NCBI GenBank assembly: GCA_017654935.2
Contig: CM065682.1
Coordinates: 38,221,280-38,285,279, forward strand
Length of the DNA stretch: 64,000 bases
Reading direction: 5' to 3'
From: Phymorhynchus buccinoides
Taxonomy: Eukaryota; Mollusca; Gastropoda; Neogastropoda; Raphitomidae
Positions 1 to 13,130 of this stretch are shown piece after piece (within the stretch, counting starts at the first letter, position 1; every line of letters starts with the position of its first letter). The notes under the pieces are model-generated. The model saw only the letters and a list, made by a program, of their open reading frames with translations. It did not search any database and was not told the DNA's origin. Both the position numbers and the translations under genes were made by a program.

Positions 1-189
1 TGTGTGTGTGTAGTGTAGTGTGTGTGTGTGTGTATGTGTGTGTGGTCTATGATATTTGAATTTTGTTAAATGATGTTTGTATTTTTGCTTGATCTTGAAA
101 ACTTAATGTGTTTTTCCCCATTTTTGCTTATTTGCATTGTTTCTTGTTTTCTTGTTATTTGATAGTCATGGTTTGTTTTTTTCCTCCTT

Positions 190-333
190 GAGGGCATGGT
201 GTAAAGAAGCGAAAGCTTATCTGTTTACCCTCATTAAAAAACATTTGTATTCGTATTCTCTTTCTTCTCTCTTTTTTCCTCACTCTCTTTTTTCCTCTCC
301 CTCCCTGCCTCCACTCCACCCCCACTCACTCCC

Positions 334-404
<71 letters not shown>

Positions 405-410
405 CTCTCC
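190..410 (+). repeat. LINE-type 3' tail followed by CT microsatellite
   Basis: The segment GGGCATGGTGTAAAGAAGC, then GTTTACCCTCATTAAA and ATTCGTATTCTC, is repeated almost exactly at 32117-32180. In both places a CT microsatellite follows at once. This looks like the 3' end of one retroposon family whose tail seeds pyrimidine repeats. Confidence 0.6.
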
Positions 411-549
411 CCACCTCTTCTCCCCTTCCTCTCCTATTCAGATTGTTCCTTTTTCTTTCACTAATAACCTTCCCTGTCTTGTTTTTAAAAGTCTGCTGTC
501 CTGTGGATGGTACAAGATGTACATGTATTCCATGTACAGTGCCCTGCTC

Positions 550-1362
550 TTAACTCATTCAAGTCGTTCCGGCCATATATGTCCGGAATTAATAGATAGC
601 TGCCAATTTGATGCATTTGCTTAAAGGGAAGTAAATATGTGTGCACACATACCTTGGTCACTTCTAAACTCGCTTTGCTCCCTTAGACCACAATTTTGCC
701 TCTGACTTTGCTTTTGTAGTGGTTTGTTGTGCGATAACCAATCGGTGTAGACAGTTTTTCTATATAAAGTCTATAGATACAAAGTCTGATCTACCACTTC
801 CCTGTGTCTAAACCTGAAGTAAAAACCTGTCATCTTCTTTCATTTCTCCTTTGTTTATGTATGTTTTGTTTGTGTGCATGACTGGAGTGATTTGTGAGGG
901 TTTTTTTAATAATTCAAAATCGTTGATATGCGAATGAGTTAAGCAAGCATCACTACTGGCCTGGGGATGCCTAGAACAAAATTATAGTAAATAATAAACG
1001 CAACAAAACTTAACACTGTCAATGATTTGGTTTTGACAACATTACTGGTTGATCAAAGTTTATTTTTCGCTTTCAATCGGGGTTACTTGCATTATGATCG
1101 GAATCATTAGTTTCCTTATTACTATCGCTGTTAATTAAAACATATTGGGGTGTTTTCTGTGGCTCGCGTAGAGCCGTTTTTTTTTACTACATTTTCAACA
1201 TTAAAATTGAAACAGAAGTGCGACACATAATTGAAACAAAAGCTGGAAGATTGATGAAGAGAATTAACTCAAAAACATGGGGAAAAAACATGGATTTATA
1301 CAAGTTTTAGACTCAGAAATCGCTGTTCCGAGTATACTCAGAATTCGTCCCGAATGAGTTAA
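550..1362. mobile_element. TTAA-bounded MITE-like region
   Basis: TTAACTCATTC starts at 550. Its exact reverse complement GAATGAGTTAA ends at 942 and again at 1362. Either a 393-bp element or an 813-bp composite is possible. No coding capacity. Confidence 0.5.
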
Positions 1363-1504
1363 TGATCTTTGTTTGCAATTTTTTTTTTTTTTTAATTTAA
1401 TTTTTTTTTAATTTAGTTTATTAAGCTTAGTTAAAGAAAAGAAAAGCGATTCATGTTGTTTTTTTGTGTATTGATATCATCATATATTAATATAATAAAA
1501 AGGC

Positions 1505-2300
1505 AAGTGTGTGTCTGTCTGTGTGTGTGAAACACAAAACGGGCCTTATAACTCCGCCGTTTTTCGACTGAATCGCTTCAAATTTGCTATGAGCCCTAAC
1601 GGGACGATGCCAACGGCAACCGAGGCGGCCGTGTCATTTGCGCGGTTTGGCAAATGCGCGAAACGCGTATCCACCGGCCTCTCGGCGCCCATATCTCCAG
1701 TATTTCTGGACCGATTGCTTTCAAATTTGGCAGGTAGATGACCGGGGACGGTGACTATCGATGTGCCACCTTTTCACAAATAACTCCGCCGTTTCTTAAC
1801 CGAATCGCTTCAAATTTGCTGTCGGGCTTGCTGTGGCCGGGGCGAAGCATGGCAGCAAATGTGAAGAGAATCGGGAGAGCGCGTCACTCTCAGAGCAGCG
1901 CCAATGGGAAATGGGGCCTTATAACTCCGCCGTTTCTTAACCGAATCGCTTCAAATGTGCTGTACTCAGCGTTACCAGTACTTGGCGTTACCGTTACTAG
2001 GCGTTACCGTTACTAGGGAGAGCGCATCACTCTCAGAGCAGCGCCAACGGGAAACAGGGCCTTATAACTCCGCCTTTTCTTAACCGAATCGCTTAAAATT
2101 TGCTGTACTCAGCGTTACCAGTACTTGGCGTTACTAGGCGTTACCGTTACTAGGGAGAGCGCGTCACTCTCAGAGCAGCACCGACGGGAAACGGGGCCTT
2201 ATAACTCCGCCGTTTCTTAACCGAATCGCTTCAAATTTGCTGTACTCAGCATTACCAGTACTTGGCGTTACCGTTACTAGGCGTTACCGGTACTCGGTGT
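1505..2300 (+). repeat. Tandem repeat, unit about 140 bp
   Basis: The phrase CCTTATAACTCCGCCGTTT recurs near 1541, 1914, 2057 and 2196, with a partial copy near 1780. It is followed each time by CGAATCGCTTCAAATTTGCT and by GCGTTACC/TTACTAGG runs. No gene. Confidence 0.85.
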
Positions 2301-2639
2301 TGTGCTAGTCACATAATAATAATGAGACTATGTCATAAGGTCACAGCTCCATTCTGAATGCGCATTCAGCTTTTCAATAAAATTTAGCTACTCTACGATT
2401 GTTGTTTGTATGTAATGTTGTTTGATGTACTGCTGTTTAAAACGGACTATAAGGCAATACTTTTTTCCCCCAGACTGAGAGTAAGACCCTTGCGCCGTAT
2501 GATATGATGAACAAAATGCTAGGAAGAACATGTAATAGCAAAATCTAAATTTTGTATAAGATGTGCTTTATAGTCTGAAAATATGGTAATATGAGGAGTG
2601 ACATAACTGGTTCATGAACATCACATGCATTGCCCCTTT

Positions 2640-2831
<192 letters not shown>

Positions 2832-3111
2832 TAGTGTGCCTTCTCACAAATGAAGACCAGATAAGTTTGTTAACTCTTTTTGTGCCCAAGTATTTTCTGT
2901 TCTTTGTAACCTTCTCTGCCAAGTTATTTTTTCAAGCGAACTGAACATGATCACCTACTTTACTAAATGCGTTAAATAAACGGAAATGCATTGATATAAG
3001 CTCTGAAAAATTGACAACCGCTTGGCAGATGTTGACCGGTGCCCACCTGCAATGCTGACAATGATGTGCAGGCAGTGTCATGGTGCACTCTACACCCATG
3101 GCAGTAGAAGA

Positions 3112-3331
3112 CAGGGCTCCCGGGGACCCTCATCTGGGGGTCTATGAAGTACTATATAATTCTAAAGGACCCTCTGAAAGAATGTGCAGGGGGTCCCAGA
3201 GATGCACTAGACAAATTCTTTTTAGCATTCACAATGTCATTGGGACCCTCTATACCGCCTCTAGGACCCTCTATACTGTAAGTGAGGTGGCCCCCGGGAC
3301 CCTTTGTTTTGCGGGATGATTGGGAGCCCTG
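3112..3331 (+). mobile_element. MITE, CAGGGCTCCC family, copy 1
   Basis: Ends CAGGGCTCCC and GGGAGCCCTG are inverted repeats. The interior (GGGGTCTATGAAGTAC, then AGGACCCTCTATACTG) matches 7181-7403 closely. About 220 bp, no coding capacity. AGAAGA lies on both flanks, but the target duplication is not certain. Confidence 0.75.
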
Positions 3332-3391
3332 AGAAGAGTTGAAGCCTGACGCACTTTATTCACATCATGCTGTTGTTGTTTTCCCCACCAG

Positions 3392-3583
3392 ATTGACAAT
3401 GCCCCTGCACCGGTTCGGAAAAGCAAAACCCAAGAGATTCCTTTCTCGTCAGACGAGGAGGAGAAGAGCCCCCCCGCAGGGGGCAGTTCGAAAGAGCCAA
3501 GGATGGTGCGCTCCGTTCACTGGTCCAGAAACAAAGAGCAGCCCGCCTTCACCTCCGTCAAGGTCAACAGGGAACACACCAAG
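3392..3583 (+). CDS. WAPL: WAPL exon a (first exon in window)
   Basis: 64 codons, starting after a CCACCAG acceptor in phase 0 and ending AAG|GTGAGA. The encoded segment is charged and probably disordered at first ([11 protein letters not shown]), then reads [16 protein letters not shown] and [11 protein letters not shown]. It leads into the folded WAPL domain. It is the least conserved exon; its identity rests on frame and splice continuity with the next exon. Confidence 0.85.
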
Positions 3584-6500
3584 GTGAGAGACATGGAGAA
3601 CAAACCACAGTTGTTGTTTTGGGGGGGGGGGGGGGGGGGGGGCGTTGTCAGCCGATTAGCATGATGATCTGGGTATACTGTGTTCAGTAAAGGTGATAAT
3701 TAAGGCGCTTTTTAAACAAAAAATCAAATGAAGTGTGTTTTTAAGTGTTCAGATGTTGTAATGTTCTGTATTTTTGAAGCAACTGAATCCAGTCTTACCC
3801 CACATGATTTAAAATGTTCCATAGAAGCGGGGGATTAAGATTAAAATTATAGCCCCGTCGACAACAAAGGCCATGTCGGGGCTGTCACCACGTTACATCT
3901 CACCACGTTACATCTTGCCACGTATTAAAATAGAAGGGGGGGGGGGGGGGGGGGGGTTAATAGTACTGGTGATGAAATATTGAGCGAAGATGCCACACAC
4001 TGTTTTGTGTGCTGCAGATCTGCCTATTCTATGGTTTGACCATAGAAAAGTACACTTTGTCAAACTACTCAACTACTTGAGTTTGACTATGCATTTTGGA
4101 GTCTGCTGACTACATATTTTATAGAACTAAAAAGTGACTGAAAAAAGCAAATCTAGGGTCCTTTAAAAAAAAGTTGGATCAACCATAAATTAAGCCATGA
4201 TGAGTGTTGGCTTTATATTGAGAGAAAAAATGGCATCTGTGTGGCCTATTCTTATGAACTCTGCTAGACACAATATCTAGGCAGACAATTTACAATAACT
4301 GAATAAGTCACAACAGTGTTTAATGCTAATTTGTTTCTTGAAGGAAAAAAGACACAATCATGGGCGCTACTCTTTCATTTTTACACTGATTTCAGTACTT
4401 TTAATTTTACCAGAAACTGAACTTCAGGTTTTTTAAAAATTCATCAACAGACAAAACAAAATTGACCACAAGCGATTTGGGGAGTATTGAACTTAGTCTA
4501 GTTCTATCTGGGAAGTTTACAAGGCTTATGAGACTCAAACTGTCTGTCTATCATTTTAACTGTCTGTCTATCATGTTATATCTCTCTCTTAAGTTGCCCC
4601 CCCTGAATCGTCCGACGGGGCTCTGCCCCTGTACCCTGCCAGGGCCATGGGTTCCTGGACCCTACCGGGGCCATGGGTCCCTGGACCCCTGCCTTTCAGG
4701 GTTTTTTTCATTTGGGGGAGTTGCACCCATGCACAATGTTACATACGATATGCAGTGACTGTAGTTACCAAGAAGTAGAACTCAGAACATCTCCAACAGT
4801 TGTGGTTTGTTCTGTGTGTGTGACCAGCTGTACACGGTGGTGCGGAACGTGAAGATGGCCCACGAGGTGCAGGAGTCTGGGGAGACCCAGGACTTCATCG
4901 ACGACCTGGAGTACCTGCTGGACAACCTCCAGGACAACCAGCCCGTCTCCATACGCTCCCTCAGGTAGGAGCACTTCACCGCTGGTTGAACTGCCGGTGT
5001 CAGTGGCTGGTGTGCTTGGCAGTTTTGCCCGCGGAAAGGGTCTAGAGGGTATGAAAGAGGTTTGGAACTTGGAAGTAATTTGCTGTTGGCCACAGAATCA
5101 CCTCGGACAGCATGATCTGTACAATGGAACCTCCCTTATAAGACCTTCAAAAATCATCCAAAATGAGGTCTTATAAGGGAGGGGTCTTACAATGGAGATC
5201 ATTTTAATACTTACAAAGAAGGGCAATGTCTCAGAGAAGTAGGTCTTATATGGGAGGGAGTCTTATAAGGGAGGTTCTACTGTATCAGTATCAGGTATGT
5301 TGAAGGAGCCTATAAAGGCTACTTACTCAACGGAAGTGGGTAATGCCACACCCTTGTAATGGTAAAAAAAAAGAATTAAAAAAGAAAAGAAAATGCTATG
5401 ACATACCTGGTTATTTTATGCATTATGAAAATAATTTTCTTGAGTGACAACCAAGAACCGTGTCCTCCTGTGTTTTTCAGCACCATCCAGCTGGCAGGGA
5501 AATGCACTCTGGCGGCCTTCAGGATGCACCTGCGTGCCCACGGCACCGTCACCAAGATCTTCAGTCTGCTGCACGACGCCTGCTCCTACCCCGTGAGTCG
5601 CACGTTTATTCCTTATCATTAGATCATTGCCAGGGCATGTTGCAGTTGACACCTGTTGAGTTTCTATAGTTTGTTTGCTGGCAAACTTTAGTGATTTCTC
5701 AAACAAGGTTATTTTTCCTGTTTTGTTTTTCTGAATTCATTGCCAGCAAGTTTCAGACGAGCTCGAAGTAAAAAAAATATTTTGAAGATTTTTTGGGTGG
5801 GAAGAAAGGCAGCAGAATCGGTCTGTAAGTCCGAAAAATAGTAGATGATAGTAAGAAAAGAAGGCAGTATCAAAGAGAATGATAGATTAGAGGAATTTGC
5901 TAGCGCGTAACTTCCAGAAGGTGGTGGAACTAATTGTACCGAAAGATTCCCGGGTATGCTCACGTGGCGGGGGGGGGGTTGAAGCAATACCTAATTAAAG
6001 CTGGTTGATTGATCGCGTGCCTTGATGCATTGTCAGAGCCTGGCCCTGAGCACGGCGGCCCTGATGTTCATGCTGAGCCAGGACCGCCTGAACATGGACC
6101 TGGACAAGGAGAGCCTGCACCTCATGCTCAAGCTGAACGAGGTCGACATGCCTCGCAGAAACCACGGCGCCCACGATGATGATGAGGAGGAGGAAGAAGC
6201 GTGGGCTGCCGGGGGCAACAGCTCTGCAGCGGAGGACAGCGCGGAGCTGGAGAAGTGCCGCCACCGCGTGCAGGAGCTGCTGCTGCAGCTGCAGAAGGAG
6301 TCCTCCGCTGCCAAGCACATTGACCTGGACTTCATTTCTGTGAGTGCTGTGCTCTTCAGCTTGTGTGTGTGTCCGTGTGCGTGTGTCAGTGGGTGTTTGC
6401 CCTTTGGTTTAAACGTGGTTTTTTTATTCAACAATTTCAAATTATAAACAATAATGAGGTAACAGGGTAACAACAAGCATATAGCTTATAACGTACCCGT

Positions 6501-9500
6501 ACACAATACACTACATATGATTCAAATGACGGAAGGTGTGTTCTCATCAATTAGAAAGAAAAAAATTCAATGTTTAGAAACATTATTCACAAACTAACAA
6601 ACAAAGCGAACAAAATAAAAAAACAGAAAAGAAATAAAAGGGTGACATTATGGGGAAAATCACACAAAAAAAGAAGGGAAGGAGGAAAACAAAAGGGGGA
6701 TTGAGAGACAAATTAATGAACAATATGATGACTCAATATGACACTCATCAAACATCCCACAAAAGTACTTACAACCATGCTTACATGTCTAGAACAAGTT
6801 ATTCAATCATTTAGACCAATATAGAGGCGCACCCTTGTTTGCCCTTTGACTAAAGGAGTTTTTTTTGTATAAACATATCATGATTAAAGCATGAATTTGA
6901 AGCATGGTGGGACGGATGACACGTATTCACATCGCATGCAACAACAAAAAAAGGTAGCACTGCACTAGTGGCGAGGAGCAGCACCAACCGAGGCAGTTCT
7001 CTGCGTGTTTCAGACGGGGAACCTGGCCATGGAGTCTCTGCTGAGCCTGACGTCTCGCCGTGCCGGGGAGTGGTTCAAGGAAGAACTGCGGGCCCTGGGT
7101 GGACTGGACCACTTTGTGGAAACAGGTAGGACAATATCGCTTTGTAAATCACAGTGTCTTGTACTAAAAACGTCGGGTCACAGGGCTCCCAGGGACCCCC
7201 GTTTGGGGGTCTATGAAGTACTCAAATTCTAAAGGACCCTCTAAAAGAATGTGCAGGGGGTCCCAGGGATGCACTAGAAAAATTCTTTTTAGCATTCGCA
7301 ATGCCACTGGGACCCTCTATCCCTCCTCTAGGACCCTCTATACTGTAAGTGAAGGAGTCCCTGGGACCCCTTGTTTTGTGGGACCTTGTTTTTGGGAGCC
7401 CTGCTGGATATGAAAGACTTGAGGACATTGAATGTTCGGGTAACCTTTTCAAGGAGATAAAATCCCAGGACATCCTGACTATATCCTCATTTTTGCGCAT
7501 TAGGGAGATCATTTGATGACAGAAAAGAGCTGGACAGGTGGTTCTTTCTGTCAACGGATTGTGTTCTCTTGACGGCGAAAATGTGGATTTTGCCGATGTC
7601 TTCATGAACTTGTATTACATTTTCCTTACACATCCATGAACCATAAAAATGGTATGAAAATAAAGAATGAATTGTTTTGTTATTATTTGAAAGGTCAAAT
7701 TGCGGTCAAATCTGTTTAAAATCTTTTGTTCTGTTCATATGTTAAGCGTTTCAGCAGTTGTTGCAGTGTAAAAAGAATACGTCAGGGAAGGGAAATGTGT
7801 GACACAAAAACCCGTCTTTGTTGTTTCAGTGCATCATTATGTATCGGGCATGAAGGGTGCATTGTAAAAAGAATATGTCAGCTGTGGATTGGAAGGGAAA
7901 TGTGTGACACAGACCCATCTTTGTTGTTTCAGTGCATCATTGTGTATCGGGCATGAAGGGCGACTTTGCACGCCATTTAGACAAGTACACGCCAGGTTTG
8001 AAGAAACTGGAACGCTGCTTGCGTGTGCTGGAAAATGTAAGTACAGCATGTGGGGAGGAAATGCCAAATTGAAAAAAGTCAAGCTTAATGTTTCAAATTT
8101 TTAGAATTTCTAAGAATTACATGTTTCTGTATGTTATATAATACTGACATGAAGAGTATTCATTATTTATAATTAAACTTTTTTTTGAAAGCAGTTTGAT
8201 TCTTAGTGGAGTGCGTCTGTGACTTTTTTAAGTATCAATGCATGTGTCACAAAATAGAATGAAATCATCAATTGAAAGAAAGAGTGTATTTTAGAAAATT
8301 ATCAATACATGTGTTAGACTAAAATCAATAGTTGAAAGGAAGAACATGATTGGAAATAAGGTCAGTGTATGTGTTGAACAGGGTACGTTAGAAAGACAAT
8401 TGTTTTTGAACAGTGTTGTCTAAAAATCATGCTAAGTTGGTTTTTGAGTGCAATATACTTGAAAAGTATTGAAAGGGAATCATTGGGCTTTATTTGTTAA
8501 GGCCTGCGGGGATAGAGATTTTACCGCATTTCATAGCGTTTGGAATTAGGTGTATTCCGTTTACACTAAATTGTCACTTTCTGTTTGTTTCCCTTGGGTG
8601 CAGGTCACCTTTTCCAACAGCGACAATCAAGCCTACATCATCGCCTATAAACAGGGACTCTTGATCTCAGCCACAGGAAGGTGGGTGCTATCTATGTTCA
8701 CACTTTGTTTCACTGTGCTGTATGCTTCATTAAGTATAAGTTGTAAGGATAATTTGATCATGAGAATTTTTTTTTTAGTTTGGGTGATTTGGTTTGTGTA
8801 GCGCTGTTTGTTGACTGGGTGATTTGGTTTGTGTAACACTGTTTGTTGACTGGCTGATTTGGTTTGTGTAGCGCTGTTTGTTGACTGTTTGGGTGATTTG
8901 GTTTGTGTAACACTGTTTGTTGACTGTTTGGGTGATTTGGTTTGTGTAACGCTGTTTGTTGACTGTTTGGGTGATTTGGTTTGTGTAACACTGTTTGTTG
9001 ACTGGGTGATTTGGTTTGTGTAGCGCTGTTTGTTGACTGTTTGGGTGATTTGGTTTGTGTAGCGCTGTTGACTGTTTGGGTGATTTGGTTTGTGTAAGGC
9101 TGTTTGTTGACTTTGGGTGATTTGGTTTGTGTAGCGCTGTTTGTTGACTGGGTGATTTGGTTTGTGTAACGCTGTTTGTTGACTGTTTGGGTGATTTGGT
9201 TTGTGTAACATTACCTTTTCTACTAACTGCTAGCTACCATAATTAATGGGAGTGTGATTGACTGGAAATCTTAAGGTAAATAAATTGAAATGTTGACGGA
9301 TCTTAAGAGCTTTTTGTTTGACTTCTTTCCTCCTCAAATCTGTTGTGCTGTATGCTTGGAGACAACTTTTGTGAAGTATTGACAATCTTTCACATGGTCT
9401 CTAAATGGTCTTATGAGTGTTTGAAAAGGAGTAGGTCAATGCATTTTCTTCAGCTATGCTAGATTTTAGACAGTGTTTTCTCAAAATGGCCAACGCTCAC

Positions 9501-12500
9501 CCTACTAAATTTAAATGCTCATAACTCTGGAATGGAAAAAGATACAAGAATGGTTCTTGTATCATTAGAAAGAGAATTGTTTGAAGTTTTCAAATATATA
9601 ATTTTCTCAGAATGGTCAGTTTGACACTTAATGTCCCTTTCGTGGTGCTGGGTCACATATGTAAAGGTAGTGGGTGGATCCTGGAGATACTGCAATACCA
9701 AGTTGACTTGTGAAACTGTTAACCCTTTCACCGCCAGCCATTTTTCAGCCAAAAGTTTCCATTAATCTTACCTGGGTAGAGAAAAGAAGCACATCTGCAA
9801 TATTGGAAATTCCTCTGTGACGTGTATAAAGTAAGGCTTATCCTTACCTCCCAAAATTAAGAAAATGGGGTCTTCAGATAACTGGCCCTGATTTGATGCC
9901 TTTTAGTGACATGGGTGTTAAACCATTGTGGTGCATAAATGCGACATTGGCGGTGAAAGGGTTAATGTCAGTATTGTTGTGGGTTCTCTGTTGATCTAGA
10001 CTTCTTCATCAGTGTGTGGACCTGTGAAACTGTTAATGTCAGTATTGTTGGTTCTCTGTTTATCTAGACTTCTTCATCAGTGTGTCAACCCGTGAAACTG
10101 TTAATGTCAGTATTGTTGTGGGTTCTCTGTTTATCTAGACTTCTTCATCAGTGTGTCAACCTGTGAAACTGTTAATGTCAGTATTGTTGTTCTCTGTTGA
10201 TCTAGAATTCTTCATCAGTGTGTCAACCTGTGAAACTGTTAATGTCGTATTGTTGTTCTCTGTTGATCTAGAATTCTTCATCAGTGTGTGGACCCGTGAA
10301 ACTGTTAATGTCGTATTGTTGCTGGTTCTCTGTTGATCTAGAATTCTTCATCAGTGCATGGAGGCCCTGCCCATGATGCCACTGGACGAGGCGGAGAGTG
10401 AGTGGGCGCTGAAGCAGCAGAAGGGCTGGATGGTGTTCGAGTGTCTGCTGGCCCTGCTGCGAGTGCTGCTCAACATCACCCACGACTGTGGTCAGTGGGG
10501 AGGGCTTTAGTTATCACCGTTCATCTCTTTCTTCCTCCCTGTCGGTTTTCATTCGTGAATAACACCAACTGTAGTCCCTTTGTCTTTCTGGTTTCTTTCG
10601 CCTTTGTCTGCAGCTTGTCTGTTTTCATTCGTGAATACCAACTGTAGTCCCTTTGTCTTTCTGGTTTCTTTCGCCTTTGTTTGCAGCTTGTCTGTTTTCA
10701 TTCATGAATACCAACTGTAGTCCCTTTGTCTTTCTGGTTTCTTTCGCCTTTGTTTGCAGCTTGTCTGTTTTCATTCATGAATACCAACTGTAGTCCCTTT
10801 GTCTTTCTGGTTTCTTTCGCCTTTGTTTGCAGCTTGTCTGTTTTCATTCATGAATATCAACTGTAGTCCCTTTGTCTTTCTGGTTTCTTTCGCCTTTGTT
10901 TGCAGCTTGTCTGTTTTCATTCATGAATATCAACTGTAGTCCCTTTGTCTTTCTGGTTTCTTTCGCCTTTGTTTGCAGCTTGTCTGTTTTCATTTGTGAA
11001 TACCAACTGTAGTCCCTTTGTCTTTCTGGTTTCTTTCGCCTTTGTTTGCAGCTTGTCTGTTTTCATTCATGAATATCAACTGTAGTCCCTTTGTCTTTCT
11101 GGTTTCTTTCGCCTTTGTTTGCAGCTTGTCTGTTTTCATTTGTGAATACCAACTGTAGTCCCTTTGTCTTTCTGGTTTCTTTCGCCTTTGTTTGCAGCTT
11201 GTCTGTTTTCATTTGTGAATACCAACTGTAGTCCCTTTGTCTTTCTGGTTTCTTTCGCCTTTGTTTGCAGCTTGTCTGTTTTCATTTGTGAATACCAACT
11301 GTAGTCCCTTTGTCTTTCTGGTTTCTTTCGCCTTTGTTTGCAGCTTGTCTGTTTTCATTTGTGAACACCAACTGTAGTCCCTTTGTCTTTCTGGTTTCTT
11401 TCGCCTTTGTTTGCAGCTTGTCTGTTTTCATTTGTGAATACCAACTGTAGTCCCTTTGTCGTTGTTTGCTTTGTGTTTGTTTTTCTGTGACTTCATTATT
11501 CTATTTGATCGTCCGATCTTTGCTATAACCTTCTTAAGCAAGCGAGACTTTTGTGCATGTAATCTTTTGCCATTTTGTAACGGCATCTTCTTCTTATGTG
11601 GTGGCGACCAACTGCTATTTACAGAAGTAAGCGTGCGCGCTTGGGGATGTGACCATGGAAGGAAAAGAAAGAAGCAAGAGTGGAAAAATAATCGTCAGAA
11701 CTATTGTAAGCAGCATGAATAAAGATATGACTCATGGGCTAAGTTTAGACACACACACCCTCAAATTTTCACATTGAAAATTTGCACTCAGAAGCAACAT
11801 TCTGCTATTCTCTGGAAAAGGATAGGCTTACGATCAGCCTAGGGTTATTAAGACTGAAAAAGCCCAAACTTTGAGATAGAGAGTAATGAATATACAGGGG
11901 GTGTCTAAACTTTGCCGATTCATGTTGCGGAGACCCAAATAAATGCATGTTCGGGTCAGTGTGTGCAGAGTACGGGTGTAGCAAGGAGCAAGACCTTCAG
12001 ACGATGCTGCAGTGTGGCATCAACATGAATAAAGATGCGACATTTATAGCATGTTGTGTTCACTGTGTGCAGAGTACGGGTGTAGCAAGGAGCAAGACCT
12101 TCAGACGGTGCTGCAGTGTGGCATCAACATGAATAAAGATGCAACATTTATAGCATGTTGTGTTCACTGTGTGCAGAGTACGGGTGCAGCAAGGTGGGGC
12201 AGGAGCAGGATCTCCTTCAGACGGTGCTGCAGTGTGGCATCAACATCCAGTGGTGCGTGCCCACCCACCAGCAGTTTGACGTCCTCGTCCTGGTGAGTCC
12301 TTAGGAGGAGGAGGAGGAGGAGGGTGCTTTGGGTGTATGCAGTCACTGGTTTCAGGTCATGTTTCGGTTTGACTAACTTACAGTCTGTTTCTATTTTCAA
12401 CATCATCAATTTATTAATGTGGAGAGCCTGGGCTTTCTGATGTAGCGTGCTGCGTTGCCCACTTAATCAACATTTCTTGGGGCAGTCCTCACCTGCTTCA

Positions 12501-13046
12501 TCATGTGTCTCTATATGCAGAGCCTGGGTCTGCTGATCAACCTGATGGAGCACTGCCCCCAGAACCGGCGATACCTGGTGGAGTCCTCGCTGACCGCTCA
12601 GATCAGAGAGGACGACGACCCTCAAGACATGGACGCTGTACAGGCCCTAGTTCAGGTGAGACTCAGTCTGTTATAGACCTGTACAAGTGTTTACGCTTCC
12701 TGGCTGACTGCTCAGATCAGGACGATGACCCTCAAGACATGGGTGCTGCGCAGGCCCTAGTTCAGGTGAGACTTAAGCCGGCGCCACACAGCGTGTAAAA
12801 TCATATGGGGATGCGATGCGATTGGGTTATGTGAGTCATGATTCATGTGAAATGCTTCCGTCTAAAATAATTCTGTCATTTTCGCTCACTATACTCAAGT
12901 AAGCCCAACACATGAATTTCACGTGAATCTTGACTCGCATCGTCAAAATCACATCGCATTCAGATGCGATCCATATGTCGTGTAGCTGGCCCTTTAGTCT
13001 GCATGTAGCTTTTTTTTTCTTTTTCTTTTTAGGCTTAGTTTGAAAA

Positions 13047-13130
<84 letters not shown>

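Noticed and set aside
3339..3587. Alternative frame over WAPL exon a
   Set aside because: The other frame joins exon b in phase and gives family-like sequence; this one does not.
8645..9211. 188-codon minus-strand frame
   Set aside because: It is the 39-bp minisatellite read in one frame; it overlaps WAPL exon g on the other strand and resembles no protein.
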